This document shows positions 6,452 to 8,484 of a DNA stretch of 8,484 bases, piece by piece. The position numbers and the translations under genes were made by a program. How positions within the stretch are numbered: position 1 is the first letter of the stretch; each line of letters begins with the position of its first letter. The notes beneath the pieces are model-generated. The model saw only the letters and a program-made list of their open reading frames with translations, did no database searches and was not told the origin of the DNA. Source of the DNA: Clostridium sp. SCN 57-10 (GTDB lineage Bacteria > Bacillota > Clostridia > Oscillospirales > Butyricicoccaceae); the NCBI GenBank assembly GCA_001725215.1, contig MEFT01000050.1:1-8484 (forward strand). Direction: 5' to 3'.

Positions 6452-8389
6452 TCAGTTCCTTTTAAACAGCTTTTCCAGCTGATATTTGCTCATCAAAACG
6501 GCAACCGGTCTGCCATGGGGACAGTTTTTGATATCCGGCTCCGACAAAACCCGCCGCGCCAGACGTGCAAGCTCGGCCGCGCCGGTATCGCTGCCCGCCT
6601 TGATGGCCGCTTTGCACGCCACGCTTTTGAGCAGCTCTTCATAAATGCTGCTTTGCGTCTTGCCGCTGTTTTTCAGCTTTTCGGCAAGCTCGGACAGCAC
6701 GAAGGGCACATCCTGCTCGTCTAAATATTGAGGTATCTGCCGCACAAGCACCGCCTCGCTGCCGAAGTCCTCCACCTCAAAGCCGACGCGGCGCAAATCA
6801 TCTGCGTAGGCAAGGCAGGCTGCTTTTTCGGGGCGGGACAGCACGAGCGAGAGCGGTTCGACCAAAAGCTGCCCTTCTCCCTGCTCACCGCGCGCCAGTA
6901 AGGTGTTGAACATGATTTTTTCGTGTGCCGCGTGCTTGTCGATCAGCCACATACCCTCGCAATTCTCCGCGATGATGTAGGTCGCAAACACCTCGCCGAC
7001 GAGGCGAACCGCGTCGTGTTCAGCCACTACGCTTTGCGCGGCAGCGGACGGCTCGGTCTGCTCGGGCGGCAGCGGAACAGGCGCACACTGCGCCGCAGGC
7101 TGCGGTTCGGGCGAAGATTGAAGTGGGCGCTCCGCCGTTTGATACGGAAAGCTGATTGGCTTTACATTCGCCTTATAACCTTGTATTCCGCTATGAGCTG
7201 GTGCGTTAAGCGATGCATCGCGCGTATAGGCTGGCGCGCTTGCGGCAACTTCGGCAAACGACGATTTCTGCGACTCAGGATAGAGGAACGGCGTCGTCTG
7301 ATAGGCCAACTGCATGGCCTGCTGATTCGGTTTCACCGTATCCTCACGCGGTGGAGGGGGTACGCGCCGCGCGGGCACAGCCTCGTGCTGCTCGCCGACG
7401 GCAAGCGAGTCAAGCGCCGCTGTAACAGTGCCGCAAAGTGCGGAAAACACATCGCGCTCGCGAAAAAAGCGCGCCTCCAGCTTGGCGGGATGTACGTTGA
7501 TGTCGACCGACGCGGGGTTGACGATCAGATGCACAATGCAGACGGCCGCACGCCCCGCCATCAGCTTGCCCTTATACGCCTCGTCGAGCGCCGCCGTCAA
7601 CAGACGGGAACGGATATAGCGCCCGTTGACGAAAAACGCCTGCATGCTGCGCGTTCCGCGCGTCACGGAAGGCGGCGAGATATAACCTTTCACCGAAATC
7701 TCACCAAAAGCGCCTACCGTCGAGAGGAGCGACTGTATGATTTCCCTGCCGTAGACGGCATGGATGGCCGAAGAAAGCTTGCCGTCCCCCGGCGCTGCAA
7801 ACAGCTCTCGTCCGTCCCGAATGAGCGTGATGGCGACGTCGGGCCGTGCCAGCGCCGTATGGATGACGGACGTTTCGACGAACGCGGCTTCCGCGGTGTC
7901 TTTTTTGAGATACTTCATGCGCGCGGGCACATTGTAAAACAGCTCGCGCATGATGACCGTCGTCCCTACAGGGCAGCCGGTTTCGGTAAAAGCCGTTTCT
8001 TCGCCGCCCTCTATGGTGATCTGCGTGCCCTCAGCCGCCTCGCTCGTTCGCGTGAACAGATCGATTTTTGAAACCGACGCAACGGCGGCAAGCGCCTCTC
8101 CGCGAAAGCCGAACGTTCCAATGGCGGCAAGGTCGCCCGCCGACCGAATTTTGCTTGTCGCATGGCGCAAAAACGCGGTGCGCACGTCGTCCCGCTCGAT
8201 GCCGCATCCGTTGTCAGTGACGCGCAGATAGGTAATGCCTCCGTTGCGCATTTCCACGGTGATGCGCGTCGCGCCTGCGTCGATGGAGTTTTCAAGCAGC
8301 TCCTTGACGACCGAGCCGGGCCGCTCTACCACCTCACCGGCGGCGATTAAATTGTAAATCTGCGGCGGAAGCTGCCAGATTTTTGCCAC
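6452..8389 (-). CDS. mutL: MutL, DNA mismatch repair protein with endonuclease-type C-terminus
   Basis: MutL couples mismatch recognition by MutS to strand incision. The 645-residue product has the GHKL ATPase motifs ELLENSIDA (30-38), DNGCGI (59-64) and GFRGEAL (94-100). A Pro/Gln/Ala-rich linker (about 330-465) leads to a C-terminal domain. That domain carries DKHAAHE (484-490), QLLVEP resembling the clamp-binding motif, ACKAAIKAG (591-599) and CPHGRP (623-628). These are the metal-site motifs of MutL proteins that nick DNA themselves, in species lacking MutH. The final Glu of DQHA(X)2E(X)4E is Asn495 (codon 6905-6907). I chose the GTG start at 8389 because AAAGGAG (8404-8398) sits 8 bases upstream and the protein then begins with the typical MAKIxxLP. 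A longer frame from GTG 8416 overlaps that site. The stop TGA is 1 base before miaA. Confidence 0.97.
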   Translation of the reverse strand: MAKIWQLPPQIYNLIAAGEVVERPGSVVKELLENSIDAGATRITVEMRNGGITYLRVTDNGCGIERDDVRTAFLRHATSKIRSAGDLAAIGTFGFRGEALAAVASVSKIDLFTRTSEAAEGTQITIEGGEETAFTETGCPVGTTVIMRELFYNVPARMKYLKKDTAEAAFVETSVIHTALARPDVAITLIRDGRELFAAPGDGKLSSAIHAVYGREIIQSLLSTVGAFGEISVKGYISPPSVTRGTRSMQAFFVNGRYIRSRLLTAALDEAYKGKLMAGRAAVCIVHLIVNPASVDINVHPAKLEARFFRERDVFSALCGTVTAALDSLAVGEQHEAVPARRVPPPPREDTVKPNQQAMQLAYQTTPFLYPESQKSSFAEVAASAPAYTRDASLNAPAHSGIQGYKANVKPISFPYQTAERPLQSSPEPQPAAQCAPVPLPPEQTEPSAAAQSVVAEHDAVRLVGEVFATYIIAENCEGMWLIDKHAAHEKIMFNTLLARGEQGEGQLLVEPLSLVLSRPEKAACLAYADDLRRVGFEVEDFGSEAVLVRQIPQYLDEQDVPFVLSELAEKLKNSGKTQSSIYEELLKSVACKAAIKAGSDTGAAELARLARRVLSEPDIKNCPHGRPVAVLMSKYQLEKLFKRN

Positions 8390-8391
8390 GG

Positions 8392-8484
8392 TCAACACTC
8401 CTTTGCACGGCTGCACAGCTCATAAAGCAGCGTAAGCGCCTCAATCGGCGTCAGCGTATCGGGTGAAGTCAGCTTCAGGCGCTC
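8392..8484 (-). CDS. mutS: MutS, DNA mismatch recognition ATPase (C-terminal end only)
   Basis: Only the last 30 codons and a TGA stop (8394-8392) lie in the window; the rest is beyond the right edge. The visible tail contains LTPIEALTLLYEL, which matches the usual MutS C-terminus (a 'PIEAL..LYEL' helix used in dimer/tetramer contacts), and it ends in Cys. Family knowledge: MutS binds mismatches and hands over to MutL. The identity is strongly supported by mutL starting 2 bases after the stop. The codons AAG GAG near the 3' end form the core of the ribosome binding site for mutL, so the two are probably translationally coupled. The ATPase and mismatch-binding domains cannot be judged here. 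Confidence 0.9.
   Translation of the reverse strand, partial: ERLKLTSPDTLTPIEALTLLYELCSRAKEC
8398..8404 (-). promoter_or_regulatory. Ribosome binding site deciding the mutL GTG start
   Basis: AAAGGAG lies 8 bases before GTG 8389. It is formed by the AAG GAG codons at the end of mutS. This placement excludes the in-frame GTG at 8416 and the TTG at 8395, which is only 2 bases away. Confidence 0.8.

Noticed and set aside
6923..8071. 382-codon plus-strand open frame opposite mutL
   Set aside because: Arg-rich and without family features; mutL on the other strand is unmistakable throughout.
8390..8416. Longer mutL beginning at GTG 8416
   Set aside because: The extension overlaps the mutS tail and the ribosome binding site for GTG 8389, and MutL proteins begin near MAKI.
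1..8484. CRISPR arrays, insertion sequences, tRNA or rRNA genes, frameshifted genes
   Set aside because: No repeated spacer pattern, transposase-like frame, terminal inverted repeats or RNA gene was seen. All ten genes read through without interruption, and gaps are at most 56 bases.

Overview
The window is a run of ten genes, all on the minus strand and packed almost end to end; no gap exceeds 56 bases. Read in the direction of transcription (right to left) the order is mutS (3' end only), mutL, miaA, hfq, a membrane-anchored HlyD/membrane-fusion-like protein, yggS/ylmE, sepF, yggT/ylmG, divIVA and ileS (5' part only, continuing past base 1). The gene set points to a Gram-positive of class Clostridia: SepF, YlmG and DivIVA in the order known from Bacillus, a short 74-residue Hfq, and a MutL carrying endonuclease-type C-terminal motifs. 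The GC-rich composition and the style of DivIVA, MutL and IleRS suggest an Oscillospiraceae-like lineage; that narrower placement is inference.

Region by region. Bases 8392-8484 hold the last 30 codons of mutS, and mutL follows after 2 bases (mismatch repair). miaA (tRNA isopentenyl transfer) follows after 1 base, then hfq (RNA chaperone). This is the well-known mutSL-miaA-hfq string. It runs directly into the division cluster known from Bacillus as ylmD-ylmE-sepF-ylmG-ylmH-divIVA-ileS. Here ylmE, sepF, ylmG, divIVA and ileS are present. No ylmH lies between ylmG and divIVA, and the place before ylmE is taken by the HlyD-like protein instead of ylmD.

The genes look translationally coupled. 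In several cases the last sense codons of one gene double as the Shine-Dalgarno sequence of the next (mutS/mutL, mutL/miaA, divIVA/ileS). Four starts are non-ATG: GTG for mutL, and TTG for the HlyD-like gene, yggS and yggT. No convincing sense promoter is visible, so the main promoter probably lies upstream of mutS. Two small hairpins stand out: one in the hfq/HlyD-like gap and a terminator- or attenuator-like one between yggT and divIVA. ileS has only 6 bases before it, so the T-box leader found there in Bacillus is absent.

I see no mobile element, CRISPR array, RNA gene or clearly novel system. The points most worth a second look are the transporter-less membrane-fusion-like protein inside a division operon, the basic rim of Hfq, the altered MutL endonuclease motif, the altered IleRS HIGH motif, and the two hairpins.
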